A DNA stretch of 64,000 bases from Lentzea californiensis (GCF_024648825.1 NZ_JANBBE010000001.1:496001-560000), one strand, 5' to 3'. Shown: positions 16,385 through 25,906, counted from the stretch's first letter. The notes: generated by a model not told the origin, from the sequence alone. Translations and numbers: made by a program.

Positions 16385-17950
16385 TCAGGCCTGTTCGCGG
16401 GCCCGCAGGTCCTTCCGGAGGATCTTGCCGGCGGCCGACTTCGGGATCGCCTCGATGAACTCGACCACGCGCACCTTCTTGTGCGGCGCCACGTGCGAGG
16501 CCACGAACGCCATCACGGCGTCGCCCTCGATGGAAGAGCCCTGCTGGCGGACCACGAACGCCTTCGGGACCTCCTCGCCGTCCGCGTCGCGCACGCCGAT
16601 GACCGCCGCGTCGGCGATCTCCTCGTGCGTGAGCAGCACGGCTTCGAGTTCGGCCGGCGGGACCTGGTAGCCCTTGTACTTGATCAGTTCCTTGACGCGG
16701 TCGACGATCGAGACGATGCCGTCGGCGTCGATGACGGCCACGTCGCCGGTGTGCAGCCAGCCGTCGTCGTCGATGGTGGCGGCGGTGGCCTCGGGGTTGT
16801 TCAGGTAGCCCTTCATGATGTTCGGGCCCTTGCACCACAGCTCGCCGCGCTCGCCCACGCCGACGTCGTCACCGGAGGCGGGGTCGACCAGGCGGCACTC
16901 CAGGTTCGGGATGATCACGCCGACGGTGCCGACCGAGATGTCGTCACGGCCGTCCGGGATGGCGTGGCTGACCGGCGACATCTCCGTCATGCCGTAGCCC
17001 TGCACGACGCGGCAGCCGATGCGCTTGCGCACGGCGGCGGCCAGGTCCTCGTCCAGCGGCGCCGCGCCCGAGAAGAGCGTCTTGAGCGGGGAGAGGTCGT
17101 AGTTGTCGACGATCGGGTGCTTGGCCAGCGCGACGGCGACCGGCGGGGCGATGTAGACGCGGTCGGTCTTGTACTCCGCGATGACCCGGAGGAACTCCGG
17201 CAGCTCGAACCTCGGCAGCGTCACGACGACACCGCCGATGTACAGGCCGCTGTTCATCAGCACCTGCATGCCGTAGATGTGGAAGAACGGCAGCACGGCG
17301 AGGATCCGGGTGTGCTCCCCGACGTCGGCCATGATCGGGTCGCACTGCACGAGGTTCGCGACCAGGTTGCGGTGCGTGAGCATCACGCCCTTGGGCAACG
17401 CGGTCGTGCCGGACGAGTACGGCAGCACCGCGAGGTCCTCGGACGGGTTGATCTCCACCTCGGGCACCGGGTGGGAGTTCGCCAGCAGCTCGGGCAGCGA
17501 CGGGTAGCCCTCGGCACCGTCGAGCACGACCACGTCGGTCACGCCGGCCTTCGCGGCGCCGGGAGCGGCGTTCGGCAGCAGCACGGACACCGTGAACAGC
17601 ATCTTCGCGCCCGCGTCGTGCAGCTGGTGCGCGACCTCGTCGGGCGTGTAGAGCGCGTTGATCGTGGTCGCCGTGGCGCCTGCACGCAGGATGCCGTGGA
17701 ACACGACGGCGTAGTAAGGCGTGTTCGGGCTGAGGATGCCGACGACATCACCTTTGCCAATACCTCGCGCGGCCAGCGCGGCGGCCATGCGGTCGACGGC
17801 CCCGGCGAGCTGCCCGTAGGTCATCGTCGCGCCGGACATGCCGTCGATCAGCGCAACCCGGTCCACCCGGTCGGCGACGTCGCCGAACAACAGCTGGTGC
17901 AGCGACACATCGGGAATCTCGACATCGGGGTACGGACTGCGAAAGACCAT
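16385..17950 (-). CDS. 4-coumarate--CoA ligase-like acyl-CoA synthetase
   Basis: A 521-residue adenylate-forming enzyme. The P-loop is LPYSSGTTALPKGVML. YGMTEMSPVSH, GELWCKGPNIMKGY, WLHTGDVAVID and the catalytic C-terminal lysine segment IPKSAAGKILRKDLR are all intact. It activates a carboxylic acid as the AMP ester and transfers it to CoA. The annotation as 4-coumarate ligase reflects the family and the real acid could be an aromatic or fatty acid. It stands alone with no pathway partners next to it. A 16-bp palindrome upstream suggests control by a TetR-like repressor encoded elsewhere. Confidence 0.9.
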   Translation of the reverse strand: MVFRSPYPDVEIPDVSLHQLLFGDVADRVDRVALIDGMSGATMTYGQLAGAVDRMAAALAARGIGKGDVVGILSPNTPYYAVVFHGILRAGATATTINALYTPDEVAHQLHDAGAKMLFTVSVLLPNAAPGAAKAGVTDVVVLDGAEGYPSLPELLANSHPVPEVEINPSEDLAVLPYSSGTTALPKGVMLTHRNLVANLVQCDPIMADVGEHTRILAVLPFFHIYGMQVLMNSGLYIGGVVVTLPRFELPEFLRVIAEYKTDRVYIAPPVAVALAKHPIVDNYDLSPLKTLFSGAAPLDEDLAAAVRKRIGCRVVQGYGMTEMSPVSHAIPDGRDDISVGTVGVIIPNLECRLVDPASGDDVGVGERGELWCKGPNIMKGYLNNPEATAATIDDDGWLHTGDVAVIDADGIVSIVDRVKELIKYKGYQVPPAELEAVLLTHEEIADAAVIGVRDADGEEVPKAFVVRQQGSSIEGDAVMAFVASHVAPHKKVRVVEFIEAIPKSAAGKILRKDLRAREQA

Positions 17951-17971
17951 GCGGCGACCTCATTCACTCGC

Positions 17972-17987
17972 TGTACAGCGCTGTACA
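17972..17987. promoter_or_regulatory. 16-bp perfect palindrome upstream of the CoA ligase
   Basis: TGTACAGCGCTGTACA lies 22 bp upstream of the ATG of the ligase. Its size and symmetry fit a dimeric repressor of the TetR or GntR type; no such regulator gene is adjacent. Confidence 0.55.
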
Positions 17988-18279
17988 CCCAGCCTGTGGG
18001 CACATCGTGATCCAGCCCACTGGGCAGGTCAAGGACTCCTCGATCGCTACAGATGCGTTACTTAGCAGGTCTAAATACACTCGAATGGAGTAATACAAGC
18101 ACTTGTGATGGCAAGGATGTATCTGAGAAGTTGATACCGCCTCCGCGAGTCGGCTCCCACGCTTACTCGACGAGCGCGAGGCACCGAGCGCGGTTCGTCA
18201 TCCCCCGTCGAATCGCGTGGCCCGCTTGGGATCCGCAGGCTCCCCCCGTCCACGGATCCACAGCAGCGGGGACTTTGAC
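17988..18279. other. Noncoding stretch upstream of the CoA ligase
   Basis: Together with the palindrome and terminator this makes a 408-bp gap between genes. Positions 18050-18135 are clearly richer in A/T than the surroundings, as in a promoter or a fragment of foreign DNA. The short open frames on both strands have neither family resemblance nor good starts. I see no other feature. Confidence 0.4.
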
Positions 18280-18325
18280 GCGGAACGGCTCGAAGCGACT
18301 CCCCCTCTCTCCCGAGCCGTTCCGC
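18280..18325 (-). terminator. Hairpin downstream of the DUF4349 gene
   Basis: 13-bp arms (GCGGAACGGCTCG and its complement) enclose a 20-base C/T-rich loop, 34 bp past the DUF4349 stop. There is no T run, so it may be an RNA stabiliser instead. Confidence 0.5.
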
Positions 18326-18358
18326 GCATAACAAAGACACACTTTCAGTAGAACTTGA

Positions 18359-19207
18359 TCACGCTGCTTCATTCATCCGGGTGACGCGCCTGCGCTTGCG
18401 CAGCAGGTAGACCACCAGCGCGGCGGGCACTCCCAGCGCCACGACGAACGGCAGCATCGCGCCGACGCCGACCAGGATCACACCCACGACCGTGCCCAGC
18501 GCGTCCCAGCCGCCCGCCAAAGCACCGAAGAAGCCGACCTTCTCGGGCTCGGGCGCCGCGATCGGCACCGTCGCGACCCGGACGGTCAGCGTCGCCAGGG
18601 AGACCTGGCCCTTCAACGACGCGCTGCGCCGCTGCATCGACTCCAGGTCGGCCTGCCGCTTGGTCAGCTCCTGCTCGACCTGCGCGACCTCGGACGTCGA
18701 CCCGGCCCGCTCGAACAGCACGCGCAGCCGCTCGACGCTGGCCTTCTGCGTCGCGATCCGCGCCTCGACGTCCACCAGCTGATCGGTGACGTCCTGGCTG
18801 CGCACCTCGCTGCGGGTGACCTCACCCACACTCGTGAGATCCCGGACGACCTTGTCCAACTCCGCCGACGGCACCCGCACGGTCACGGACCCGGAGCTCT
18901 TGGTCGAGTTCTCCTCGCCCGCGAACCCGCCGACGGCCGCCGCCCGGTCCTTGACCTGCCCGATCGCCTTCAGCACGTCGTCACTGCGCAGGTCGACGTT
19001 CGCCGTGCGCACCAGCTGACGTTCCTGCTGCTGCACTGGCTGCACGGCCTGCCCGGCGTTGTTCTCCTGCTGCGGCGCCTTCTCCTGGGCCGCCTGCGGT
19101 GGAGCAGCGGCGTCCTTGGCCGACATCCCACCACTGGAGCCACTGCCGCACCCGGTTGCTACAAGGGCCAGCAACGCGATTCCCACCCACACCCCTGGTC
19201 TGCGCAT
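18359..19207 (-). CDS. DUF4349 lipoprotein
   Basis: A 282-residue exported protein. The N-terminus MRRPGVWVGIALLALVATGCGS has a lipobox (VATGC). A Gln/Pro-rich linker follows, then DUF4349 (about residues 60-215): RTANVDLRSDDVLKAIGQV, GGFAGEEN, a coiled-coil segment near VEARIATQKASVERLR and SLATLTVRV. A C-terminal membrane helix (VVGVILVGVGAMLPFVVALG) ends in a basic RKRRRV tail. It should be anchored at both ends to the cell membrane. The function is unknown. It is followed by a hairpin and lies 60 bp after the YbjN gene, on the same strand. Confidence 0.85.
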   Translation of the reverse strand: MRRPGVWVGIALLALVATGCGSGSSGGMSAKDAAAPPQAAQEKAPQQENNAGQAVQPVQQQERQLVRTANVDLRSDDVLKAIGQVKDRAAAVGGFAGEENSTKSSGSVTVRVPSAELDKVVRDLTSVGEVTRSEVRSQDVTDQLVDVEARIATQKASVERLRVLFERAGSTSEVAQVEQELTKRQADLESMQRRSASLKGQVSLATLTVRVATVPIAAPEPEKVGFFGALAGGWDALGTVVGVILVGVGAMLPFVVALGVPAALVVYLLRKRRRVTRMNEAA

Positions 19208-19267
19208 GCCCTTCGGACGGGCCGGAGTGATCCGGGGGTTGCCGCCTAGTCCGAAACGAGTCGCCCG

Positions 19268-19747
19268 CTACTCCGAAACGAGATGTTGGAACGCCTGCAG
19301 GTTCGCCAGCGACTCGCCGCGCGACACCCGCCACGCCCACTCCCGCCGGATCGCGTCGGCGAACCCGATCTCGAGCAACGGGTTGAAGTCGCCGTCCGCC
19401 GCCTCCAGCACCTGCCCGAGCACGCGGTCCAGCTCGTCCGCGGTCACGGCGTGCTTGCCGACCCGTCCGACCAGGTAGATGTCACCCTCGGCGTCGATCG
19501 TGTAGTGCACGCCGTACAGCCGTGCGTTGCGTCGCAGCAGGAACCGGTACACGTCCTCGAACGCCTGGTCCGGCCGCCGGCAGACGAAGGCCTCGACCAC
19601 CAGCGCGTGCGTCGTCTCGACCAGCCACACGTTGGTCTGCAGCTTCTTGGTGCCCGGCAGCGTCACGAAGAACTTGCCGGGCTCGCGCCGGTCGTACTTC
19701 AGCTCCCGTTCGTCCAGGAACTCCTTGATCACAGCGTCGACGCTCAA
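19268..19747 (-). CDS. YbjN domain protein (Rv0487-like)
   Basis: A 159-residue soluble protein of the YbjN/type III secretion chaperone-like fold: [53 protein letters not shown]. The family is linked to stress and secretion chaperone-like roles but its actinobacterial function is not established. The 4-bp overlap with mshA upstream and the same pairing in mycobacteria (Rv0486-Rv0487) show a conserved operon. Confidence 0.88.
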   Translation of the reverse strand: MSVDAVIKEFLDERELKYDRREPGKFFVTLPGTKKLQTNVWLVETTHALVVEAFVCRRPDQAFEDVYRFLLRRNARLYGVHYTIDAEGDIYLVGRVGKHAVTADELDRVLGQVLEAADGDFNPLLEIGFADAIRREWAWRVSRGESLANLQAFQHLVSE

Positions 19748-20991
19748 GCGAAAACCTCCCGGCGGAACACTTCTCCCGCCTCTTGATACCCCTCGAGCAG
19801 GGCATCAGTCGTGCGGTCCCACGAGAAGCGTCGCGCATGGCCCACGGCGTTGCTCGCCAGGTGCTCCCGCTGCGGCAACGCCACCCCGCTGATCGCCGAG
19901 GCCCACTCACCGGGCTCGTGCCCGTACACGAGCACCCCGGACACGCCGTCGTTGACCGCCACCGGCAGCCCGCCGACGGCCGCCGCGACCACGGGCGTCC
20001 CGCACGCCTGGGCCTCCAGCGCCACCAGGCCGAACGACTCGTTGTGGCTCGGCACCGCGACCAGGTCCGCCGCCCGGTAGACCTCGGCCAGCGTCGGCCC
20101 CGGCTGCGGCGGCAGGAAGCGCACCACGTCCGTGATCTGCAACTGCGCGGCCAGCTCCTCCAGGGCCTTCGGCCGTTCGGTGCCGGAGCCGGAAGGCCCG
20201 CCGACGATCAGCACGACCAGCTTCGACCGCAGCCCAGGATCGCGCACGAGCATCTCGGCCGCGGCCCGGAGCAGCACGTCAGGAGCCTTCAGCGGCTGGA
20301 TCCGGCCGACGAACGCCAGCACGACCGCGTCCTGCGGGATGCCGAACCAGTGCCGTGCCCGTGCCTGGTCGCCGGGCGTGAAGCGGTCGAGGTCGACACC
20401 GGGCGGCACGACGGCCACCTTGGACGGCTCCGCGTCGTAGAGCTTGATCAGCTCGCTGGCCTCGATGTCGGTGTTCGCGACGAGCCGGTCCGACTCGTTG
20501 ACGACCTGCTCCTCGCCGATCACCCGCATCCGGGGCTCCGGCGCGTCGCCCTCGGCCAGCGCCAGGTTCTTCACCTTGGCCAGCGTGTGCGCGGTGTGCA
20601 CCAACGGCACGCCCCAGCGTTCGCGCGCCAGCCAGCCGACCTGCCCGGACAGCCAGTAGTGCGAGTGGATCGCGTCGTAGTAGCCCGGCTCGTGGCGTGC
20701 CTCGGCCCGCAGGACACCCGCCGTGAACGCGCAGAGCTGGCCGGGCAGTTCCTCCTTGCCCAGGCCCTCGAACGGCCCCGCGGCGACGTGCCGGACCCGC
20801 ACGCCGGGCACGAGTTCGGCGACCGGCGGCAGTTCCGACGACGTGGCACGGGTGAAGATCTCCACCTCGACCCCGCGCTGGGCCATCCGGGTGGCCGTCT
20901 GCACGATGTAGACGTTCATCCCGCCCGCGTCCCCCGTCCCCGGCTGTTCGAGCGGCGACGTGTGCACTGAGAGCACCGCGACGCGCTTCAT
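19744..20991 (-). CDS. mshA: D-inositol-3-phosphate glycosyltransferase (mycothiol synthesis)
   Basis: A 415-residue GT4 glycosyltransferase that transfers GlcNAc from UDP-GlcNAc to 1L-inositol 3-phosphate, the first step of mycothiol synthesis. The N-terminal [21 protein letters not shown] binds both substrates. [27 protein letters not shown] and the C-terminal nucleotide-binding [24 protein letters not shown] are the family signatures. It sits in a run of overlapping genes (alpha/beta hydrolase, mshA, ybjN). A mycothiol-type DinB-like enzyme is encoded at 27.2 kb. Confidence 0.95.
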   Translation of the reverse strand: MKRVAVLSVHTSPLEQPGTGDAGGMNVYIVQTATRMAQRGVEVEIFTRATSSELPPVAELVPGVRVRHVAAGPFEGLGKEELPGQLCAFTAGVLRAEARHEPGYYDAIHSHYWLSGQVGWLARERWGVPLVHTAHTLAKVKNLALAEGDAPEPRMRVIGEEQVVNESDRLVANTDIEASELIKLYDAEPSKVAVVPPGVDLDRFTPGDQARARHWFGIPQDAVVLAFVGRIQPLKAPDVLLRAAAEMLVRDPGLRSKLVVLIVGGPSGSGTERPKALEELAAQLQITDVVRFLPPQPGPTLAEVYRAADLVAVPSHNESFGLVALEAQACGTPVVAAAVGGLPVAVNDGVSGVLVYGHEPGEWASAISGVALPQREHLASNAVGHARRFSWDRTTDALLEGYQEAGEVFRREVFA

Positions 20992-21752
20992 CGGGCGACT
21001 CGCAGGAGATCGGCGGTGAACCGCTCCGGCCGCTCCAGAAAGGGCGCGTGCGCGGTGTCGGGGTACAGGCTCAACTCGGCTCCGGGGATCAGGGCGGCGG
21101 AGTACTCGGCGGCCGCGGGGGCGACCACCTCGTCTTGAGTTCCGTGCACGACCAGGGTCGGCACGTCTACGGCCTTCAACACGTCGGCGCTGCCCACGTC
21201 CCTGCGGAACAGCTCGCCCCGCACCTTATGGCTGACCGAGGTCGCCGCGGCAGTGAGCTCGGCGACCTTCTCAGCAGGCAGGACGGGTGCCATCGCCGCG
21301 CAGAACTCCGCCAGCACGGCGTCGTCGGTGATCGCGCCGGGCAGGGCGTTCCGCATCACCGGCCCGGTCTCGCCTCCGGGGCGACCGCGGCCGATCTCGG
21401 TGATGGCGCTCACGAACACCAGCGCGGTGATCTGCGCGGTGCCGTGGAAGCGGAGGTGGTCGGCGATGACGAGCCCGCCGTAGGACCACCCGACGACCGT
21501 CGCCGGTCCGGTGTGGTCGAGCACGGCCTTGAGGTCCGCGGCCCACTGGTAGGAGTCGCGGTAGTCGCCGAAGTCGTCTGACTCGCCGTGTCCCCGCAGG
21601 TCGACGGCGTAGGTGTGAAAATCGGGCAGGTCCCAGACAGCACCCGTCTGTGCCCAGCCGTGGATCAGCACCACCGGTGGCGCTCCAGGCCTGCCTGCCT
21701 CACGAACGGCCAGTCGTCCCCCGCCGGCCGCCGTCACCTGTGTCAGCTGCAC
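20988..21752 (-). CDS. Alpha/beta hydrolase
   Basis: A 254-residue hydrolase: oxyanion region [11 protein letters not shown], nucleophile elbow [10 protein letters not shown] (Ser), [15 protein letters not shown] for the acid and [10 protein letters not shown] for the catalytic His. The substrate is unknown. The start lies 44 bp after the L,D-transpeptidase gene and the stop overlaps mshA by 4 bp, so it is cotranscribed with mycothiol synthesis. Mycobacteria have no counterpart at this position, so it is a lineage-specific insertion. Confidence 0.85.
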   Translation of the reverse strand: MQLTQVTAAGGGRLAVREAGRPGAPPVVLIHGWAQTGAVWDLPDFHTYAVDLRGHGESDDFGDYRDSYQWAADLKAVLDHTGPATVVGWSYGGLVIADHLRFHGTAQITALVFVSAITEIGRGRPGGETGPVMRNALPGAITDDAVLAEFCAAMAPVLPAEKVAELTAAATSVSHKVRGELFRRDVGSADVLKAVDVPTLVVHGTQDEVVAPAAAEYSAALIPGAELSLYPDTAHAPFLERPERFTADLLRVAR

Positions 21753-21795
21753 GCCTGTACGAACGACCTGGTCGGGGGACGCATTCCCGCCGGTC

Positions 21796-22935
21796 CTACT
21801 TGATGGCGGACTTGCCCTTCCACTGCTGCCACGAGAGCTGCCAGTCGTACCAGTCGAACTGGGCCGGCAGCGTCGTGATCGAGCCGGTCACCTCGACCGG
21901 GTCACCGACCAGTGCCGAGTCGTAGTACGCCTTCGCGTCGGCTTCCAGCAGGTTCGCGCAGCCGTGCGAGGTGTTGTTGGTGCCGATGTTCGCCGCGTTG
22001 TCGTTGTTCTCGTGGATGAACTCGCCGTGGTTCGAGAACCGGACGGCCCACTTCTTCACGACGTTGGTGTAGCCGTAACGCGGGTTGTCGAACGAGAACG
22101 TGTCGTTCTTCGCCATGACCACGAACGTGCCGTTCGGCGTCGTGAGCTCGGGGTCCGCGTCCTTGCCGAACGACGCCGGGTAGTCCGCGACCTGCGCGCC
22201 GTCCCGGAACACCTTGAGCCGGTGCGTCGGGTTGTCGATCTTCACGACCTGGTTGCGGCCGATGGTGAAGTCGCTGGTCACGTCGGCCTTGCCGAACGCG
22301 CCGCCGCCGTAGTTGACGCCGTAGAGCTTGGCCTCGACCTTGACGGTGGTGTTCGCGGGCCAGTACTTCTCCGGCCGGTAGTGCACCTCCTGGGCGGTGA
22401 GCCAGGCCCACGAGCCCTGCACGTTCGCCGAGTTGGTGACCTTGAGCGCCTTCTCGACGGTCGCCTTGTCCTGCACCGGCGCCTCGAACTTGACCATGAT
22501 CGGCGCCGCGACGCCGACCGTCTGGTTGTCGGAGGGCCAGAGCGTCGCGCGGGTCTGCGAACCGGGCGCGACGGTGGTGAACGAGCCCTTGAGCTCGACG
22601 GGCTTGCCGTCGGTGCCGACTGCCTTGCCGGCGAAGCTGTACGTCTTGCCGTAACCCAGCGGCTCGGCGGTCGTCCAGCCCGACTTGTCTTCGGTGAGGG
22701 TGCCCTTGACGTCGGCGCCCTCGGGTGACTTCAGTGCGACGGACTCGATCTTGCCGTCCACCACGGTGACCTGGACCGGGGTCGTGACCTGCACGTCCTT
22801 GGTTCCGTCGACCGGGGACAGGGTCACCTTCGCGGACGGCAGCGAGCTGTCCGCCTTGGGTGTGCCCGTCTCGACACTCGAGCAGCCGGTCAGCAGCGTC
22901 AGTCCAGCGACCAGCGCGACAAGTGTTCTCTTCAC
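21796..22935 (-). CDS. L,D-transpeptidase lipoprotein (LprQ/Ldt-type)
   Basis: A 379-residue envelope enzyme. The signal MKRTLVALVAGLTLLTGCSS contains a lipobox. Two Ig-like domains (about 35-230, with APIMVKFEAPV in the second) precede the YkuD catalytic domain, whose motif spans FIHENNDN to NTSHGCANL with nucleophile Cys326. It forms 3-3 cross-links between meso-diaminopimelate residues of peptidoglycan. The layout and locus match Rv0483 (LprQ, LdtMt5). The GTG start has a clear GGGAGG site 10 bp upstream. Confidence 0.93.
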   Translation of the reverse strand: MKRTLVALVAGLTLLTGCSSVETGTPKADSSLPSAKVTLSPVDGTKDVQVTTPVQVTVVDGKIESVALKSPEGADVKGTLTEDKSGWTTAEPLGYGKTYSFAGKAVGTDGKPVELKGSFTTVAPGSQTRATLWPSDNQTVGVAAPIMVKFEAPVQDKATVEKALKVTNSANVQGSWAWLTAQEVHYRPEKYWPANTTVKVEAKLYGVNYGGGAFGKADVTSDFTIGRNQVVKIDNPTHRLKVFRDGAQVADYPASFGKDADPELTTPNGTFVVMAKNDTFSFDNPRYGYTNVVKKWAVRFSNHGEFIHENNDNAANIGTNNTSHGCANLLEADAKAYYDSALVGDPVEVTGSITTLPAQFDWYDWQLSWQQWKGKSAIK

Positions 22936-23015
22936 GGTTTCGACCTCCCACCATGGTGGACGTCCAACACCCTGTTGCGGTGTGGGTGACGTCGGTCACA
23001 ACGGGCTCGGCAGCC

Positions 23016-23021
23016 TACGAT
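23016..23021 (+). promoter_or_regulatory. -10 element for leaderless SDR mRNA
   Basis: TACGAT lies 7 bp before the GTG at 23029. It faces the L,D-transpeptidase promoter in a 93-bp divergent region. Confidence 0.5.
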
Positions 23022-23028
23022 CGAAGTC

Positions 23029-23760
23029 GTGAATCGACCTGTCGCAGTTGTGACCGGAGCTAGCGCGGGCATCGGCGAGGCCACCGCGCGGCGGCTGGCC
23101 GCCGAGGGCTTCCACGTCGTGCTCGGAGCACGTCGTCTGGACCTCCTCCACGTTATCGCGAAGGAGATCGAAGGGACGGCCATCGAGCTGGACGTCACCG
23201 ACGAGACCTCCGTCGCCGCTTTCGCGGACCGGGTACCCGAAGCGAACGTGCTCGTGAACAACGCGGGCGGTGCGCGCGGGCTCTCGACCGTGGCCGAGGG
23301 CGTCGCGGACGAGTGGCGCTGGATGTGGGAGGCGAACGTCCTCGGCACCCTGCTGGTGACCAAGGCGTTCATCCCGAAGCTGATCGCGTCCGGGGACGGG
23401 CACATCGTGTCCGTGACGTCCATCGCGGCGTACGAGGCCTACGACAACGGATCCGGCTACACGAGCGCCAAGCACGCCCAGTCGGCGTTGCACCGCACGT
23501 TGCGCGGCGAGCTGCTGGGCCAGCCGGTGCGGGTCACCGAGATCCAGCCGGGCATGGTCGAGACGGACTTCTCGGCGAACCGGTTCGGCGGCGACACCGA
23601 CCGCGCGGCCAAGGTCTACCAGGGCATCACGCCGCTGGTCGCGGACGACGTGGCGGACGTGATCGCGTTCGCCGTCACCCGGCCCTCGCACGTGAACCTC
23701 GACACGATCGTGCTCAAGCCGCGGGCCCAGGCCTCCGCGACTCGGGCACACCGGGAGTGA
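23029..23760 (+). CDS. Short-chain dehydrogenase (Rv0484c-like)
   Basis: A 243-residue classical SDR of the YdfG type. VVTGASAGIGEATARRL binds NADP, VNNAGGARG is conserved, the catalytic Ser is in SVTSIAA and the Tyr-Lys pair in SGYTSAKHA. It reduces or oxidises a small hydroxyl compound, possibly a hydroxy acid, but the substrate is not fixed by sequence. Divergent from the L,D-transpeptidase gene as in mycobacteria. Its 3' end overlaps the convergent protease-like gene by 47 bp. Confidence 0.9.
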   Translation: MNRPVAVVTGASAGIGEATARRLAAEGFHVVLGARRLDLLHVIAKEIEGTAIELDVTDETSVAAFADRVPEANVLVNNAGGARGLSTVAEGVADEWRWMWEANVLGTLLVTKAFIPKLIASGDGHIVSVTSIAAYEAYDNGSGYTSAKHAQSALHRTLRGELLGQPVRVTEIQPGMVETDFSANRFGGDTDRAAKVYQGITPLVADDVADVIAFAVTRPSHVNLDTIVLKPRAQASATRAHRE

Positions 23761-24742
23761 GCAACTCCACGTCGAGCTGACGCAGGACGGGCTCGACGGG
23801 GTTCGCGAACCCTCCCAGGAAGGATCCTGTCGAGCCCGATCCGGCGACGTACAGGCCGACGACGAAGTTGTCCGCGTCGACCAGGACGGCCCCGCTGTCG
23901 CCGTGGTCGCCGAAGCGTTCGGACGAGTGGACGCGGATCTGGTCGCGCAGGGTCCGCACGCCGATGCCGCCACCGAAGTCGAGCCGCAGCGTCGAGTCCG
24001 TCGACTCGATCACGCCGTACGTGAGTCCGGTGGTGCGGCCGCGTTTGCGCACGGTCGAGCCGATCTTCGCCGGGGCGCTGCCCATGACCGCGCCGACGTC
24101 GAGCACCTCCGCGCGGAACGGCCTGGCGCCCATCCGCAGCCCCGCCGCCGAGACCGCGCCCGCGAGCGCCGCCCGGTCCAGCACGGCGACCCGGTCGGCA
24201 CCGGGCACCCCACCGTCCACTCTGGACGGATGCACGAACTCGTCGCCCACCGCCCACGAGTCGTCGACACAGCCGACGTGGAAAGTGGTGAGCCCCAGCA
24301 CCTTCCGAGGCTCGTCACGGGTGAGCACGAACGCGCCGAGCGTGCCGGCGATCACGAACTCGCCAGCACGCTCGACCTCCGGTGGCACGACCCGGAACGA
24401 CCGGGCCGGGCCGATGCCGATGCCACCCCGCAGCACCTGGTGCCGTTCCACCGCAACGGGTTGCTCGTCCTCAGCACGCGTGATCCTGGCGCGGTGCAGC
24501 ACGATCGACTCGGCGACCACGTCGGTCGGCACGCCGCCGACCTCCACCGGGATCTGCCGCGGGTGACCAGGACCCTTGGCGCACACGTAGACCACGATCG
24601 CGACCTTGCCCGTCGGGCGTCCGCCGGTGACCTTCTCGCCGATGTCGACACCGATCACGCCCGGCCGGGACAGGAACTCGTCTTCGACCATGCGCTTGAC
24701 CGGCCTGACGACCGCCCGCACGTCCTCGCCGAGGTAGCCCAT
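23714..24742 (-). CDS. Trypsin-like serine protease fold protein without signal peptide
   Basis: A 342-residue protein with a chymotrypsin-like C-terminal half. The likely active-site His is in LGLTTFHVGCVDDSW and the nucleophile in GDHGDSGAVLVDADNFVVGLYVAG. The N-terminal 110 residues (VKRMVEDEFLSRPGVIGVDIG, KVAIVVYVCAKG) form a separate domain. There is no signal peptide or membrane helix, which is unusual for this fold and points to a cytosolic protease or a proteolytic switch. The ATG at 24742 has GGAGG at good spacing, so the longer upstream frame was not used. It is flanked by murB on the same strand and by the SDR gene, which it overlaps by 47 bp. Confidence 0.75.
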   Translation of the reverse strand: MGYLGEDVRAVVRPVKRMVEDEFLSRPGVIGVDIGEKVTGGRPTGKVAIVVYVCAKGPGHPRQIPVEVGGVPTDVVAESIVLHRARITRAEDEQPVAVERHQVLRGGIGIGPARSFRVVPPEVERAGEFVIAGTLGAFVLTRDEPRKVLGLTTFHVGCVDDSWAVGDEFVHPSRVDGGVPGADRVAVLDRAALAGAVSAAGLRMGARPFRAEVLDVGAVMGSAPAKIGSTVRKRGRTTGLTYGVIESTDSTLRLDFGGGIGVRTLRDQIRVHSSERFGDHGDSGAVLVDADNFVVGLYVAGSGSTGSFLGGFANPVEPVLRQLDVELLTPGVPESRRPGPAA

Positions 24743-24818
24743 AGCGACCTCCGTTCCACCCCTACCACAATGAAACACGCCTGGTAGCGGTTCGTCACAC
24801 GGAGTCACCCGGACGGAC

Positions 24819-25892
24819 TTACAGCTGAACGCCTACGAAGACCGGTTCGGGGTGCAGTTCGACGCCGAACGCGGCCCGCACGCCGTCGCGCACCTCACGG
24901 GCGAGGTCCAGCAGGTCCTCGGTCGACGCGCCGCCGCGGTTCGTCAGCGCCAGCGTGTGCTTGCCGGACAACGACACCCGGCCGCCGGGGCCCTGGTGGC
25001 CCTTGCGGAAGCCCGCGCGTTCGATCAGCCACGCGGCGGAGAGCTTCCTCTTGCCGTGGCCCGCCGGATAGCTCGGCACGTCGACGTCGGCGCCGAGGCG
25101 TTCGGCGATGCGGATCAGCACGCCGTTGAACGTCGAGTCGTCGATGATCGGGTTGGTGAAGAACGAGCCCGCGCTCCACGTGTCGTGGTCGGTGGCGTCG
25201 AGCACCATGCCCTTGCCGCGCCGCAGTTCCAGCACGGCCTTGCGGGCCTCGTCCGCCGGCACGCGCTCACCCTGCGCCACACCGAGCACACGCGCCAGCT
25301 CGCCGTAGCGGATCGGCACGGACATGCCCCCGGCGGTCAGCGAGAACCTGGTGCGCAGCACGACCGCGTTGTCCGTGCCCTTGAGCACGCTGGTGCGGTA
25401 GTCGAGGCCCAGCTTGGCGGCGGGCACCTGGTGCACCTTGCCGCTGCGGCGGTCCAGCAGGTCCACCGACTGGAGCACCTGGGAGATCTCGACCCCGTAC
25501 GCGCCGACGTTCTGCACGGGCGTGGCGCCGTTGAGGCCGGGGATGCCGGACAGGCACTCGAGCCCGCCCAGGCCCTGCGCGACCGCCTCGGCGACGACCG
25601 CGTCCCACTCCTCGCCCGCCTCGACGGTGAACTGGACGATGCCGCCGCCCAGCGGGTCGAGCCGGAAACCCTTGGTGGCGACGTGCACGACCGTGCCGTC
25701 GAAGCCGCCGTCGGAGATCACGAGGTTGGAACCGCCGCCGAGCACGAGGACCTTCTCGTCGGCGGCGGCGTCGGCTGTTCGCACGGCTTCGACCAGCTCA
25801 GCGGCGGTCGTGGCGTGGACGAACCGCGCGGCCGGGCCACCGAGTCGGAGCGTGGTGCGCTCGGCCAGAGGTACGGACTGCGTGGTGGTCAC
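24819..25892 (-). CDS. murB: UDP-N-acetylenolpyruvoylglucosamine reductase
   Basis: A 357-residue FAD enzyme that reduces the enolpyruvyl group to lactyl, giving UDP-MurNAc for peptidoglycan. The FAD-binding segments are TTLRLGGPAARFV and VLVLGGGSNLVISDGGF. GAYGVEISQVLQSV, DYRTSVLKG and the catalytic GSFFTNPII are conserved. The GTG at 25892 has TACCGT 8 bp upstream. The longer frame into the divergent gene is a shadow. Position and order equal Rv0482. Confidence 0.95.
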   Translation of the reverse strand: MTTTQSVPLAERTTLRLGGPAARFVHATTAAELVEAVRTADAAADEKVLVLGGGSNLVISDGGFDGTVVHVATKGFRLDPLGGGIVQFTVEAGEEWDAVVAEAVAQGLGGLECLSGIPGLNGATPVQNVGAYGVEISQVLQSVDLLDRRSGKVHQVPAAKLGLDYRTSVLKGTDNAVVLRTRFSLTAGGMSVPIRYGELARVLGVAQGERVPADEARKAVLELRRGKGMVLDATDHDTWSAGSFFTNPIIDDSTFNGVLIRIAERLGADVDVPSYPAGHGKRKLSAAWLIERAGFRKGHQGPGGRVSLSGKHTLALTNRGGASTEDLLDLAREVRDGVRAAFGVELHPEPVFVGVQL

Positions 25893-25900
25893 AGACGTCA

Positions 25901-25906
25901 ACGGTA
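25901..25906 (-). promoter_or_regulatory. -10 element of murB, overlapping the opposite promoter
   Basis: TACCGT on the minus strand, 8 bp before the murB GTG. Its first two bases are shared with the -10 of the divergent DUF2505 gene. Confidence 0.5.

Noticed and set aside
16385-17950. CoA ligase as part of a biosynthetic gene cluster
   Set aside because: No synthase, tailoring or transport genes are adjacent; it stands alone among conserved chromosomal genes.
15710-18010. A 766-codon plus-strand open frame
   Set aside because: It is a high-GC shadow of the dihydrofolate-reductase-family and CoA-ligase genes; composition is Arg/Gly/Asp-rich and no domain is seen.
18053-18340. Short open frames on both strands in the gap before the CoA ligase
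   Set aside because: No ribosome binding site, no conserved pattern, and one runs through the hairpin; treated as noncoding.
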